Below are positions 9,701-24,100 of a DNA stretch of 64,000 nucleotides, in pieces. Position numbers and translations under genes: made by a program. The notes under the pieces were generated by a model. The model had not been told where the DNA came from, made no database searches, and worked only from the letters and a program-made list of their open reading frames with translations. The stretch spans positions 5,022,001-5,086,000 of the forward strand of contig NC_064009.1 in assembly GCF_932276165.1 (NCBI RefSeq), given 5' to 3'. Numbering within the stretch: the stretch's first letter is position 1; every line of letters begins with the position of its first letter. The DNA comes from Plutella xylostella. Its lineage: Eukaryota > Arthropoda > Insecta > Lepidoptera > Plutellidae.

Positions 9701-12700
9701 TTTATCATTTGTTGGTTATGATCGGTAAAACTTATGATATTATATTAGTTCATAAAGTACAGCTCAGTCGATACATGCTTTCTCTAAACTGCATGCTAGG
9801 TGTACTTATTAGAGGTATAGTCACGATGATCACTGCCCAGGGTCAATAACCATAAGTAGCACCAGTCCGTGGAAAATATAGGCATACATACGTATTTAAA
9901 ATAAATTATGTAAATGGATACAAAAAGCCGGTCGATATAAGTAAAACATTCCACTTCTGGGGGTCACTCTATATGACGGAAAACGAGGTTTCGGGGCGCT
10001 GCTGCGCGAGCCACGACTCTTCCTCGAAGTACCTAGGTACCTATTAAACCTGCCGATTGCACGACAGCTCTCATTCGTTTTTTGTCAGTATAGAGTGACC
10101 CCCCTGGCCGTATCCATCGCCAGACGATGCCGCACGCATCGCAAACAACGCAAGTATTTATAGGGGATGCCGATGCGGACGACATATCAATAGGATCCGC
10201 TGCAGAGCCTACTGTACACTCACAAAGGTGTTTGATTGAATGGCCGCCCGTCGATGGATCTAGAATACAGGCATAATAGGATTTCCCAACAACCTTTGCC
10301 AAGGCGGATCCTTTATCATCTAAGGCAGGTGGATAAGGCATGCTATATACATACCGATATGCAAGACGGTATTCTGGTCCCTAAAATCTTGTTTTATAGA
10401 GTTTATTTGTTTATTTACATACATAATTTAAATTCCCGTTTTGGGCAAAATAAGAAGACAACTTAGACAGACGATGAAAAATGGTGGACATGATTGCTTT
10501 CTTTACATGTACAGAAACCGAATCGTAAGATCTAAATTTATTTAATAACTTACAGTCACGATTACTCAAACAAAAGAACGACATGCCTTCTAAGTAGCAC
10601 CTAACCGCTACAGTAAACTGAATTTAGAGGTGGCTAAACAAAATGTTTAGCAACGATTATTGCAAAACCTGTGAATAACACATTTGGGCCAAGTTTATTA
10701 TAAATAATTTTGGTAGATTATTAATACTCGGCTTTAAATAGGCTTTATGAGTATAGGTAAGTACCTCTATAGGCCTCTAACCTAACTCACAAAATGGCAA
10801 TGCATTTTACTTAGAAATTATTTACTAAGTATGTAGGTAGGTATTCTAGTATCAGTCTAGATAATATAATATGCAGAGAAATATTTTGGTGTAAGTAATA
10901 AAAACCACCATAACCTTTAACAAAATACAATACTTATCTTATGTACAACCAGTCATCATAATATTTCCGGTGCTCGTAATAGGTAGGTGGTACTTACACA
11001 TACTTACTTATTTCTAAAAAGAAAGTCTCCTAATACTTATGTAAATATATTGTTACCTTTTGCAACGTACACGTATTCATAAACAAAACATATACATAAC
11101 AAATACAAAATACAAAACATATATCTGCTAGGAAGTAGGTTTACGGTAAGATAAACATAGTATAATAATCGCTGTTAAAAGTGACAGGTACTTATTTGCT
11201 AATTGCTCAGGTTGGGAATTTTCTATGAAACAAAGTCGTTAAATGCATGGACAGTACGATAATGTAAATAGATAGTAAGAATATACACACTCATGTTGAG
11301 AAATTAGACGAAAGAAGAAAAATAATAATTTATAGAGCGATATTTTGTTATAGTAGTTAGCAACAGCAGGATTTCTATTGTTTCAATGTTTGTAAAGAAA
11401 ATCTGGCCTAATTCCGGAAAATTATTAGTACTTTATTGATTATAATATTAGAACTACTTAACTATGTAGTAAAATAGTAATTTATGTATAAACATAGATA
11501 AAAATAAATCATTTATTTTTTATTAAGTAAATTTTCGAAGGCCCTTTGCTCCCCAGCGGAGATTGGGAATAAGTAAAAGTAAAAAGTAAGTAAAAGTAAA
11601 TTTTATATAGTTAAGTATAGATTTTTTACTGTAAGTTGGCATTAGTTTTCAATAGGTACGTATAGTCAGATAAAAATATCAGGATATCATTTAGATGCAG
11701 TTCCGTCTTAATGTGCTTATTATGATAAATAAACAGTGACAAACAAATTTAACACAAATACAAATTAATTTATCGATAACTTTTAATATTTTAGTATTAC
11801 AGCATCACCTGTCATCGGTGCAAACGGTGAGGTCACGAATTCTATTCGGCGTAGAGCGTTGTCAATCAATGGGTCTGCCTCAGCCAAGCTTTGCTTTTGA
11901 TTTGTGATGGTCGCTTTAATAACATCTTACCAGGCAGAGGCCAATAAACCACTAAAGGTACCTATTTATAAATGTAGCATCACCATGTGTTATTCAACTG
12001 AAAGATGCGCTTATGTAAACGTTAGTCTGGCTAGATATAGTTAGGTTCGCTAGTCGCATCAGTAGACACCGTTGATGGATTTCTCAATGCAATCGTAGAG
12101 GCACTTTCACTGGTCCCCCCGCGCCTCCGGGGACCCCCCGCTGTCGTCTCATCGCCGGCTCTTACGCAACAAGCCCTGCGCAAACGCAGACTGGTGAAGC
12201 GTTGCTGCTACTTAACGAAAAAACCTTGTTTAGCTTTTTAATTAAAATATTATTTGACCTTATAATGTGTCAATGCCAATATTGTCAGCAATGCAAGATA
12301 TTGTTAGGAATATTAAATTATTCAATAAAAACAATGAATTTAATGATGTACGTATGTAAGGGTGTATTTTAAAATACACCCTTACTTAGCTCAATTAGGT
12401 AGGTACCTAACGTAGTAATCTATTAAAACACATTGCCTTAGTTTAGTGAGTCGAAAGGGAATAAAGAAAAATTTACTCCTTCCCCAAAATATACGTGACC
12501 AAAAAATTGTTTAAAGAATTGAATGATTATTTCAGGATTTTCACAAAGTCAAAGAACAAACTATGTTCATAATGACCACCTGGGTTACCTCACCCATGCC
12601 TCACCCTCTTTCGGCTGACAAATATCCTTTTTATAGCACCCTGTATTATTATTATTATGTAATTGTCTCTTCAGAAAAAGAAAGTCGCCTACCATTATGT

Positions 12701-15700
12701 GACCAAACGATTCGCTTCGATAATAAAGTCATTCAGTTATGTGTTTTCTAAATTTAATCACTATTTAGGTACGCTAATTTCATAACAAAATCTAAATTTA
12801 TAGCAACGCTGAGGTTTTATGTATTCTACTTTGTTATGCTGTTCGTGGAATTGTACCAGGAAAATATGGTTTACATAATATAAAGTAGGCAGGGACGTGA
12901 AGTGAAGACATGCTAAGTGCACATTATAGGTATACGTATAATGTAATTAAGTATACACAGGGGGTACTAACCACGTCGTATGATACGGATGCACGTTCTT
13001 TGTGGGGAATACACACAAGTTATCAGATAAGATCTTTAAATTAAGCACTTATGTATAAGTAGAACTTATTTTATTTTAATTTTGCGTGTAAAATCTCGAC
13101 ACAAAGCAACTTGCAATGTGTGTATACTTTTAAGTTTGTTGTAGCGTGAAAACAAACTTTCTACAGAGAATATGGTCATAAAACTCATAAATCTGTCGAT
13201 CGGCAGGGCTCTACTTTGATAGAATAAGATAATTTATGACAGAGATCTCTTGCGATCGGTTATTCGCTTTTTAAGAAAGTTTTGTTTTATGTGTCCGTTA
13301 AGGATTGATTTAAGTACCATGAATGCATTATGTATTGAATTTGGTATGAAGAGTGACATATGTGAAAGGAAATTCAGCAAAAGGTTTTAATTTGCTACTT
13401 TAGTCTGATGCAACATAAAGACTGTGATGTATGACAAAATGGGGTGCTCGGAAGGAGTTGCGAGTGACGTATCAACTGTAGTTTTGGCGCTCCCTGGGCG
13501 ACAGACAACGAGAATCTGACTGCTTAATGCGTTCATCACGGTGGCAAATGCTATAAACTCCAGCTCAGGCAAGCACCGGACTGGCCTGCCTGTCCGGGCT
13601 TGCTTATATAGCATCTCATTGGTTTTAGACCACTATTTTATGCTCTATTCTATTCTGATAGGGTGCGAAGTTCCTGTATGTCGCTCTCTCGACTGGAACC
13701 TTTGTACATATCCCATATTGCTTTAGATCACAAAACTAATCTGGTTTTCCCTCCGCAGGCGTACAGACACCGCGGGTCCACATCCGTGCAGATCGCGCGC
13801 ATCGTGGCCCTCACCGTGGTGGCGTCGTCCTTCATCCTGGGCTCGTTCATCCTGGCCTCCAGCTGGGTGTCCGCGAGGTCCTCCTGCCATCAGCTCGAGC
13901 AGCTCGATGCCATGCTAGAGAAGGAGCTGGCTCTCGAGGGCAGGGCCTACGGGAATGATGCGCTGTTGGCCGTAAGTGATTTGGGTTCTGTTTGCTGATT
14001 TTGTGCCATGACTATTTTAAGTGTTTTAAATCAGGTTGTTGTAGAAGATTTAATATACTAGTGGTGCACAGGTGTTTAAATGTGAATACAGGTACTAAAT
14101 AATATCTTAAATAAAAAAATATGTGCGCAACAGTACCTTTGTGAATAGACCTCTGGGTGGCTTTTTTGGAAAAATTATACGGATTCCGTCGTAAACTGTA
14201 TTGGATAACTGCAGATTTTTCAATACCGATCGTGGTCATGACGTAAATGCATTCTTATAATCTTAAGAATTTGCTTTCTGGATCTTTTCACGTAGGTATT
14301 CATTCCATGTTAATGACTGTGTGCGTTACCAGAGAATGGCAGTTTAAAATAAATAAATTCTTCTGTTCGTTTGTTATGTAGATTTTCAGTTTATTCAGCT
14401 TTGGTATAGTTGCACACTGTTGAAACAATCGAGGCTACATTGGTGCAAAAATAGGTTATGTATTCGATATCTTATGAAAAAGCTAATCAACGTTAAGTTT
14501 ATCATTCCAAATAGCATGATTATTTAAATTTCAAGAATTAACTTAGGACTCAGCAAGCAGGATTATCTTATGGTTATGGATTTATGGTACCTTTATGTCG
14601 TATCTAACCCTCCTTTTGATAATATTGCATGGCTCGTGTTCATTAAATTGATTACGTAGATTACGCTGCAGCAAAAAAAAATGTGAATGTGAAAGAGGTG
14701 TTCGCATGTCGCTACCAATGAGCCGTTTTCCTTGACAGCTGTCAGTTGAGCTTTTGGGTAAGCCGATAGATGGCGTGAAAACGCAGTGTACCAACTGTCA
14801 AAAATTACATAGAGAGCAAAGAGTACTAAACTCAGAATAAGAACTCACTAGTTGTGATTAAATGTCGGGTGGTAGCGCGAGCCATCCTTCCGAGGCTCAG
14901 ACTGCATGTGGCTTGGGATAGTGCTAAAGTATTCTGTGAATACGGCTTTCCGTCCAGTTAGTTTGGCATTCCGTTTTCGTAACTCTATCTTCAGATTGGC
15001 AAGGGACCATGATCCATAGTCCTTAGGCATTATTACAGTATAGCAGTCACTATCACAAGAGTCACTATCTCACAAGAGTCACTATCTCAAAAGAGTCACT
15101 ATCTCAAGTGCACTAACTCTACAGTATCAAGGGAGGAGGAGCAGATAGCTCAACTACAACTCAATTAATACAGGAGAAACACAAGGAAACTGAGAAAACT
15201 TGAAAAGAACGGCTGTACGCACAATCGCACTGAACGCTGAAGCAACAGTGACATCGACATCATAGAGAAAATAATACTACAATTCTACCTACCTACGTCA
15301 CATTCACATTTCGTTAGCCTCACAGAATAACATATATTGTGATCTGAGTGTGTTCTGAGGGTTTGAAAGTTGGTACAACCCCAGACAACGCCATCTATTT
15401 CTCCAAAAAGGAACTTTTTTTTTTTTTTAACAAACGCCTCATTGTTAAAACCATAGAAATTGTATGTTGTATTATCTTTAACCGGAAGGCACAACATATT
15501 TTGTAAAACACGCAGACCAAAGTGAATCAAATTTAGATTATTTAGCAAAATCTAAAAACCTAAATTCAATTGTTACGTAAACTTTTGTTTTGTAGGAAAC
15601 TATTATGAACGCCATTGTAACCTTATGTTTACTCGTAATGGTAACCTACTTTTTACCATTACCTGTGAAATTTACGTTTATTTCGGTCACCAACACTGCC

Positions 15701-17027
15701 TGCTTCTTCGACATGGCTACGGGTTCGTGAAGTGATTGGATTGGATTCCCCTTCGGTGAATGGCAGTAAAGTTGTCGTACCAAATTTGTAGGTATAATTA
15801 TAACCAAGCCCTTATAACGCAGCTAGACCCTTTATTACCATAAATACGCAGGTTGTACACATTTATATGCTGAACATACCTAACTCGGAATATTTATCCA
15901 CATCAGCATTTTGAAACGTAGGCATAATGTTTAATCGCTATATCTACATTTACTGTATATTTGTATTTAAATAGATTGCACGAACATGTCCCACGTCGCA
16001 GTTAAAGAGCTCCATTGTCCTTGGCAGCGTCGTTCAACCACGACATTCACAGATTTCATAACACTCATTACATCCTCCTTCACGGGAAAAAAATACTAAA
16101 TTTGTTGCCCAGAAAAGTCCATTATGTCGTTCATCTTTGAGCGCTCCGTCCTATGAGCATTATTTGTTTTATTATGTAACAACCGCGAGTATCTCTATGT
16201 TTTTCCTATGTATGTCTGTGGTTTGTATGTATCGCATGGTATAATTTAGTGTGGTTGTGTTGGTGTGATGTGTCAGTGTGTGGCTCTAGCGGAGAGCAGA
16301 CCTGCTCACCTTGAATGTCCTCATCACAACATTACGCAAAGCACGGACCAAAACAGAGTCGTCTTTCACGAATGCACGCCGGTTCAAATTTGACCGTTTA
16401 GAACATTGCATGAATCGCCATATTCGCCAGCATGAGGAATACCTAATTTTTCTGACCCAGATCCAGTTTTTAGTTTCCTTGCTTCATCAGATTTGATATT
16501 AGCGTGTTCCGTGTTTTTTGGTTTGTTACGACTTGCATCATACCTTCATACCTCTTGGTTCTGAAAACGACTCTACAAAGACTTGCTTTGTCCGCTGTCT
16601 CAAGTTTAAATAAATACGTGCCAGATACTTGCTCACTGCCATTTTTTTAACATAAAGCCTTCATAAATTATACTGCACTGTACTTTATGTACTTCATTGT
16701 TTATTTTGAAGTACTTAAGTATTGTTTAATAATAGCTAATGCTTTGGTATCATAATTACTTATGTCCATTAATGTCATTATTGTGTAGAGCTAATAAGAC
16801 TGAAAGCGATGGTAGTGCACTCGACCGGTGAGCGTCGCCGGTCAAAGGTCTCCAGTAATCTCGGCTTTATAATAAACTAGCTGGGCCCGCGAGCTTCGCT
16901 TCGCCTTAAAAAGTTTTCCCGTGGGAATTTCGGGATAAAAAGTAGCCTATGTTCTTTCTCAGGGTCTAGACCGTATGTATACCAAATTTCATTCAAATCC
17001 GTTCAGTAGTTTTGGCGTGAAAGAGTA

Positions 17028-17082
<55 letters not shown>

Positions 17083-20000
17083 CAGTTACTTTCGCATTTA
17101 TAATATTAGTTAGGATGTGCCTAACTAGTGTTGCAATTTGTGTTATGACTTCTCGGCGAAAGTTGCCAGGTCGATGAACCCTGCCCTGGCGTATTATTCG
17201 ACTGCATAAACTGACTGAATACACACGAGACTCACGCAATGAGTTTACGTTTCGAACTTCACGCATATTCGCCAACGCCAACACCTATTCGCCAACTACA
17301 CTATACTATAACTACCTATTATGTAGAATTGTTATGTCCATGTCCTCTTTAACGATAGTATTAAGTAGGTACAGGAATTTTAAGGTGTACTTACTTACAA
17401 AATAATAAATTATCTTTGCTGTTTCTTCACCCGCATCCTGCCTGAGAGCAAACACACAATATTTAACATTTCAAAACCAACACTTTCTTTTACGACTAAC
17501 GGGACATTATTTTCACCTCCATCTTCTGGCTTCAGGCTGGGTATTTGGTTGAACATGAAACGAATTTAGTATATTATGTTCTAAACTTAGTATTCAAACA
17601 AATAACAGACCAGACGCTTCTTTGTTGTCGATTTGGTCTAGTCTGTCATGTATTGGTGACCTTAAAAGTGTGTATCTTTATAAGGATCGTTCTGTCGAGC
17701 CACATAAAAGAGTGGAACTGCAGGCAGTGACTCAGTCGTATCGGCTCTATCTAAGCTAGTAATTTCATATAATATGTTTGTCCGTCGTTGTCGATGTGCT
17801 CATAAAGGTTATGGGTAACAAGTGATATATCATTAACTCATAATATTTTCGATTGGTCCAGGTATAATGGAATGTAAACATTTAAAGAAACATGAAAGTC
17901 CTTGAATCACACCGTGACCAATTGCATTGGAAATTAACACGTACTTGGCCTGATAAATGGTACAAAGAGCCGATTCGAATTGTCTGGCTGCGACTGTTCG
18001 GTGTTGATATCTTTATTCGTCGTTAAAATTCATTGCATTGGTTCCGATTATCATAACCTTTATGAGTGGGTTATTCCGAAATCACGGGTCTTTGTTTATA
18101 AGTTATTGTTTGTGTGCTATATGTAGTAGGTACATGTATGTAGATAATCCACGTGTGTTGGTGGCGGAAGTGGGCTATTTTCCACAATGGCCGTCTTGCA
18201 GCGCGGCGGCGGCTGCAGCGTCATCGTTGCCTAATTGACAGCTTCATGACAATATTACTATTCATCCTCTCTGCTCCACTGCTCTCCAACCGGATTGTAT
18301 AATTTACCTTCTTGTGTTTCTGATCTACAATGATAGGCGTTTTGCTTTGAACGAAATCGGCCTCGTGGTTCTAGAAGGTTTTGTTTAGCAGTAGGTGGGT
18401 ATGTAAAATGTAGCTCAGTAGATAATTTTAGATCGATATAATTATACTATCCATGTCATCATCTTCACAACCCATCACGTCCCTACTGCTAGGGCACGGG
18501 TCTCTTTCTCATGAAGGAAGGGTTTAGGCCAAGTCCACTACGCGGGCCTAGTGCGGATTGGTGGACCCCAACACAAGTAAGCTTGTGCTGAAAAGGGTTG
18601 TTGGGTAAGTGGTCAACCCGACTGTCAGAGGTTTTTAAGCTACACTGCTGCCGAAACAGCAACCTGGACGCGTTCAGATACCAACCACTTGAAATCGGTC
18701 AACAATCCAATGAGTGACCGTGCCACGTGTTGCTTTAAACTGCAATAATCAGTTACGATCACTGAAGCTTGCTCGACTACAGACGCTTCGGACTATCCAT
18801 TTACTTTACATATTATTCACATATCATGGTAACATATTGAATCGTGAATAACGTTCAACTCAACATCGACGATAATTCTATTGTATGCTTGAGATGTGAG
18901 CTCTGCTGTGCATCAGTCGTATAATAGAACATGATTACATCAATATGAATAGGAAAAGATGTAACGTTTTTATCGCTCGCAAGCGGTTTAAGGCAAATCG
19001 TTCGCCGTACAGAGGCGCAATTTCCCTTCGATCACGCAACCGTCTGGTGGCAACGACAGGCGACAAATGCTGTTTAAATGTTTCGCAAATCTGGTAAAAG
19101 TTTAGTGGGTGGCGGCACAATGCGACAATGGCGAGACGTAATCGACGGTTTCCATCTGTTGCGGTCGCGCGCCGCCGCCGCCCCGCTCCGCTCCGCTGAG
19201 CACTGCCCGCCTCTCTCGCATTTCACGCTATCACATTATCACCATCTGTTCACTACATTATAAAGCATTACTAGAAGTCGCGTCTGTCACCTCTTCACCT
19301 TGCACCCGCGAAGGTTGGCACATTCTTCGGCGATGGCGCAAAGAGCACGGATAATTTTATTGTATTCGCCAACACTGTGACGTAGTGATTATCCTGTGAG
19401 AACTTCGCAAGTAACAATGACAATCCTCAATGTCGGTATCGCTAATAGCTTTGACTTACGTAATCTGCGTTGCAGTTAAACGATAGCGTTTTAGCGATGA
19501 GCACTTTAATGGTTTTCATATTGGTAATGGAGCGAGCAGTTGCGCAGTTAGGTAACATTTTGTATTTCAGCAGCGTGTTTCACGCTTCACCTTTGATGCT
19601 GAATCATTAGGCTAACAGTAGCGTACCTATGTTTGTGTTCCAGGACGAGCCGCTGCCCATCGGCAATGCGCACGCGCTGCGCTCCGCCCCACTGCCGCTG
19701 GAGACCGCACCGCCCCGCGCCCCCGCCCCCTCCCCCGCCAGCCAGGTCAAGGAGGACGCCCTGCACCAGGCAGAGTCCAAGCTTGACGAGGAAAAACTAC
19801 AGGTAAATGAAGAACTCCTTTACTGAGCTTCCATCCATAATATGCCATGAAAGTTGGAGGGTCTTAACCTGCGAACAACCATTGACCGTCACAATTAGCC
19901 ACCCGAATGCTCTACCTACATGGAGACTACAGACCTACGTAACGAGACGTAGACGATATTTTTTGGCTATACCGCCATAAAAACCATCAAGCGCAATATT

Positions 20001-21094
20001 TCGTGAACGTGTTAAGAATTGTTTAATTGCTCATTATGCAAGAACTTAAATTAGTGGAGAACAATAGTACTTACCTGCACCGTGCACCGTCAATTCGTCA
20101 TCTATTACTAGGTATTAATTACTTACACGAAAACGTTAAAATAACCGAGGGAATTCGCGTTTGTGTAGATTGGTTACCTTCAGATAAAAGAGAAAGGAAA
20201 ACACAAAGCTCATCAATGCCAGATGTTGCATTTCATAAAGACGTCCGAAACATGGCAGAACGGGCTCTTCAAAACAAATGTTGGTTCCGTAGCGCCGGCA
20301 CACAGCTCCATCTGTAATTAACCGTTTACATTCATCTGTGCATGCGTGAAGACAACAAAACAAAAAATCTATTCAATGCAAAATGAGGATGTCCATTCTT
20401 GTGATAAACAATCACAATTGGCTACGTAATCGGCGATCGAGTTGCATCGATTGTGGCGTAGGTGTAGGGCAGTTCTTAGTGATGCAGTATTTATTTAGCG
20501 GTAGATTTCACTCGGGTATTAAAGTGCGATTAGTCTGTGACGTCACTGGGCGCTTTCACTGCGGCGGCTGGCACGACCGCTGCACCGAGAAAGCGAACCT
20601 CCGCTACTGTTCGTTCAGTATCATGTGTCCTTTCCACCGACATCCCCTCGAATCTTATTTCATGTTTGAAGTAAGACGGTAATCGCGTGAAGTTTTCTGG
20701 TTACATCGAGCAGCACTGGCCAACTTACGTTGAACGGTGCTTTATCACCATCTCGGGACATAAACTTACATGACGAATTGTATGAGCAATAAAACATGTG
20801 TCAGATGGTTGTGGCACAAGCTCGTTTGCTCGTAGATACACCTCATATTTTTATTTACTATCAATGAGTTATTTTATTACAATAGTATACTTAAATAAAG
20901 AATTAGTTACACGTATGATTAAAACAATCATTCTCATTCGCATCAAGTCATCAAGGGAACTTGCTGTTCGAGTCTTTTCTAGGTGTAGGATGTAAAGTAT
21001 CTGCTTATCCTATGCATATTCATGAATTTAAAACATACATTTTAGAGACCGTTTGTAGTAATCCTAACTAATATTATAAATGCGAAAGTAACTG

Positions 21095-21133
<39 letters not shown>

Positions 21134-24100
21134 TACTCTTTCACGCCAAAACTACTGAACGGATTTGAATGAAATTTGGTATACATACGGTCTAGACCCT
21201 GGGATGGAACATAGGCTACTTTTTATCCCGGAATTGCCACGGGAAAACTTTTTAAGGCGAAGCGAAGCGCGCGGGAACATCTAGTTTTATATAAGTTTGT
21301 TTACAATTCATACTTAATACGAAAGTCCTAAGAAATTATGTAAATGTGAAATGGAGTGTAGAAGCGTATTGTAAGCAAACGAACCACACAGTTTACACAA
21401 GCGATATTTGCAATATTCCGTACCTCGCCTCGTTTACCACTTGCCCGCTGAAATGTGTTTACGCACAACAATGCAGCGGCTTGTGGCCAGCTGAGTATCA
21501 AAAGGAAATATATGGAAGCAATAGGGAAATAAGAATATTTATTGTGTATGTATTTGTTTATTACTATTATGTATTACTTGTAGGAAATCGTAATGTAAAC
21601 AGAAATGAAAAATGCTTAGTCATTTCAGGAGTATTTATGAAAAGTCAGATGACAAAGTATATTTAATTATCATCGCCATGTTAACTGCTTACAGTACAAG
21701 CATTACAAGCCATATCAATAATACTTAAGAATCATTTCACAGTCGAGTTCTATCTACATAAATCAATAGGTATGGAAAACTACTTTTATTTGCTGATATT
21801 ATGCTGGACTTTATTTTATTGACGACCGAATGGCGTAGTGGTTAGTGACCTGACTACTGAGCCGATGGTCCCGGGTTCGATTCCCGGCTGGGGTAGATAT
21901 TTGTTTAAACACAGATATTTGTGCTCGGGTCTTGGATGTGCCCGAAAAATGGCAATAAGCCCGCCACCTATTACATTGGGACTAACATAACACTCTGGCG
22001 AAAAGTGGATGCAGCAATGCACCTCTGCCTACCCCGCAAGGCAGTACATTAGTACAAGGCGTGAGTGCGTGTGTGTGTGTGTGTTTATTTTATTGGCACG
22101 AAAACATAACATATACTTATAACTAAGTTTTGTCATCGGGCTTGTCTCTTGATGCTCTTATTCACAAGATCATATCTGTGTACTTGTATTACTGTCGGTA
22201 TACCCATTGCATAATAGCTACGTTTTACCTGAAAATAAAACGTTTATTAAACATACTTACCTTATTCAAAGCATAATATACATGAGAGTAGCGTACTTGA
22301 CTTCCTGTCTGTACTAGCCGTCCGGAAACCGATCCATCGCGCCATCTTGAAGACCACGTGACTCGTCCATGCTTCCGCCACCACAAATAGGCAGATGATT
22401 TTATACTTTTTGAAATCATGCTCTCGTCATTGAGTCTTGAAATGTCACCAGGCAGAATTTAAAGTATTATGCTTTGAATAAGGTAAGTATGTTTAATAAA
22501 CGTTTTATTTTCAGGTAAAACGTAGCTATTAAACTAACTTGACCGTTATTCAAAGCATAATATACATGAGAGACGTGTTTGTTATCGCCTGGTGGTGGTG
22601 GACTTATGATGCCAATGTGATCTGCTTAAATATTACAATTATAAGATGTAATGTTTATTATAGAGGGTACTAAGAGTAGGTAATAAGAATAATGCATTTT
22701 TATTAAATATGATGATGTTGTATTCGTAGTAGAGTTAAGTAAATTATCCTTTTATCATGCGTAATTTTATTGATTTATTATACAATCAGTACTTATGTAC
22801 TAAAATTATACACACATTTATGTACCTATATAATCACTTTTCCTATTGATCTTATGTATTGATTAGCTTAATTACAGGTCAATCACTTATGTAGTATTTG
22901 TGGGAGTAAATAAAGAAGAGATCAGTGTCTGATTATTAGGCCTTCTAGTAATAATGTCACGGCAATAGAATTTTCTAAATGTATTAGCTGATTTCCAATT
23001 GCCTCTTTCGAGGATATCATCTAATGAGAAGTTTTCGACCCAGTTTTTAGAGACAACAGCTGATCTAAAGCTACCGGGGGTGCCACTTATGCCAGCCTCA
23101 TGTAACAACTTTTTAATCCAGCCACTTATAACAGTGCGTGACGCAGCTTTTGCCTCTCCTGCGGTAGTCAGAAATAGGAAATCAGTTTTAACTAACTCCC
23201 TTCGGGGCCCAGATATCTTAATAAGGAGTTTTACCCAATGAACTGGATCTAATGATAAATTATTAGTATTTCTCATTAGTTTCCACCCAGACTGCTGATG
23301 TGTGGCATTGTCAGTTTTGGAACCGAAAACAGGTCTTAGGATTATAACATCTTGTTCTATGGTACAATACTCTGGTGAAATTTTGAGTAATGTTAAATCG
23401 TGTACACGACGCCCAGAGCAAAGCAGCAGAATAGCAGCTGTAAATTTCGACACTTCGTAAAGACTTCTTGGATTAGGATCTTTTTTACTTATATAGTTTG
23501 TTAAGACATCCACATCCCATATTGGAGGTTTTATTCTTTTTGGTTTAGCAAGAGCTATAGATTTTAGAACTTGTTTCACAAGTGTATGTGAACTAAGTTT
23601 AGTTTCGAGGTTGGGATTGCAAAAAGTGGACACTACCGATTTATGAACTAAAATGGTACTTAAAGATAATCCGTCAACCTGATGAAGGTCAGCTAGGAAT
23701 CTTGCCAGTTGAGATCCAGATGGCTGAAAGGGACCTATGCCGTTCTTTGACGACCAGACCGTCCACCTTCTCCATGCAGGTTTGTATGTCCTCATGGTCG
23801 ATTCTCGCCAACTCGAGGACAGTAACCTTTTTTGCGAGTCCGACCAGCCGGTCAGGTGTTGGTTCCACCCCCACATTTCCAGATTTCCAGTGTCATCTCC
23901 GATACTTTGGGAGGTGGAAGGCCGGTCGTCACGTCGACTAGGACATGGCTGAGATTCCTGACTGTGAACGGGGCTGCAGTTGCTCTGCTCTTCAGGTCTG
24001 GTCTCCAAAACACTTTGTCCCACCTTGGCACTACGATCAGGTATAGACCTTTGGCTGTATTCAGGTGACCTAGCACTTTGGGAATCAAATACGGAGGCGG

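Larger units (their letters stand above)
6712..13758 (+). other. Intron 1 of the membrane-protein gene
   Basis: 7.05 kb, AT-rich. It contains a GGGGTCACTCTATA MITE (9959-10104), an unexplained open frame on the minus strand next to it (10033-10341), and two diverged copies of a 45-bp motif (7338-7386 and 12070-12114). The remainder shows TAGGTA-type simple repeats and nothing coding that I can support. Confidence 0.7.
13972..19643 (+). other. Intron 2 of the membrane-protein gene
   Basis: 5.67 kb. It contains a SAP-like fragment (14848-15030), a short tandem repeat (15050-15110), a CAGA-tailed repeat (16874-17115) and a CACGTCCCTACTGCTAGGGC repeat (18461-18668). A GC-rich patch at 19165-19215 is not open over a useful length. 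Nothing else is supported. Confidence 0.7.

Noticed and set aside
13387..13614. 75-codon minus frame before exon 2
   Set aside because: No recognisable motif, AT-rich codons, lies in intron 1 close to the acceptor of exon 2.
21831..21890. tRNA gene at the SINE head
   Set aside because: A and B boxes are present but no cloverleaf closes at the 3' side; the sequence runs into a SINE body with a GT tail and target duplication.
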